Positions 38,861-38,956 of a stretch of 38,956 bases of DNA are shown here, piece by piece; position 1 is the first letter of the stretch, and each line of letters begins with the position of its first letter. Under the pieces are notes generated by a model. That model was not told the DNA's origin. It made no database searches and worked only from the letters and a program-made list of their open reading frames with translations. The stretch spans positions 1 to 38,956 of the forward strand of contig JAKAAM010000003.1 in NCBI GenBank assembly GCA_021802325.1, in the 5' to 3' direction. The DNA is from Nitrospirota bacterium. GTDB lineage: Bacteria; Nitrospirota_A; Leptospirillia; Leptospirillales; Leptospirillaceae. The position numbers and the translations under genes were made by a program.

Positions 38861-38956
38861 GTCCGGAAACAGTCCGCCAAGAACCGCTACATGCTTAGCC
38901 TCTGTTTAAGTCTGACCAATGACAGGAAAGAGAGGCATACCTGTCACCAGCGAGTC
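38833..38956 (-). ncRNA. ssrA: tmRNA (3' part; gene continues beyond the window)
   Basis: Read on the minus strand this ends with GCGGGTTCAATTCCCGC, CGCCTCCA and CCA. It also contains the conserved GGCTAAGCATGTAG near the pseudoknot region. The tag-coding and 5' parts lie past the window edge. tmRNA rescues stalled ribosomes and is a common prophage target. Confidence 0.9.

Overview
The window holds what looks like a complete temperate prophage of about 38.7 kb, integrated at the 3' end of a tmRNA (ssrA) gene. The intact 3' part of ssrA lies at the right edge on the minus strand (from 38833 to the window end). A 31-bp identical copy of its last bases lies at 97-127, with the probable ssrA terminator just beyond at 31-56, so the phage spans roughly 98-38860. 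The host looks Gram-negative: there are lipoproteins, a spanin-like pair and an endolysin without a signal peptide. The phage body is GC-rich. The species cannot be fixed from this sequence; a Leptospirillum-like Nitrospirota is only a guess. A portal of over 700 residues, several ejection-type proteins, no tape-measure gene and no sheath suggest a short-tailed (podovirus-type) phage.

Layout. About 26 kb of near-continuous minus-strand genes runs leftward from the cro-like gene at 26.5 kb. In transcription order these are: cro-like regulator and small early genes; a CII-like activator; RusA resolvase; replication initiator and probable helicase loader; small and large terminase; portal; small basic proteins; scaffold; Mu gpT-like capsid protein; tail-adaptor-like proteins; ejection proteins; a PurD-like ATP-grasp enzyme; a fibre with a glycosidase-like domain; a lysis cassette; and an AlpA-type gene next to attL. 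Stop and start codons overlap at most junctions. On the right (34.4-38.8 kb) a plus-strand operon carries small membrane and zinc-ribbon proteins, a probable annealing protein, a RecB-like nuclease, a coiled-coil protein, excisionase and integrase.

Control. A LexA-type (S24) repressor at 26.6 kb diverges from the cro-like gene. The intergenic region has sites of the form TAGC-N5-GCTA. The same site, with almost the same promoter around it and the same 25-bp spacing, recurs 7.5 kb away at 34.1 kb, ahead of the right operon. This reads as a split pair of lytic promoters, like lambda pR/oR and pL/oL, held by one repressor.

Cargo. Between the two operator regions (27.4-34.0 kb) lies an accessory island, AT-rich from about 28.2 kb. 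The plus-strand part follows the repressor: two small proteins, a tiny Phd-like reading frame coupled to an NYN-domain nuclease, a secreted papain-like protease, a fragment of a cytosine-5 methyltransferase, and a TcmP-Gp37/Gp68 pair. A bidirectional terminator separates this from a convergent DndB-like (DGQHR) gene with its own strong promoter and putative operator, followed by a lipoprotein gene. This island is the best candidate in the window for an undescribed (probably defence or DNA-modification) system.
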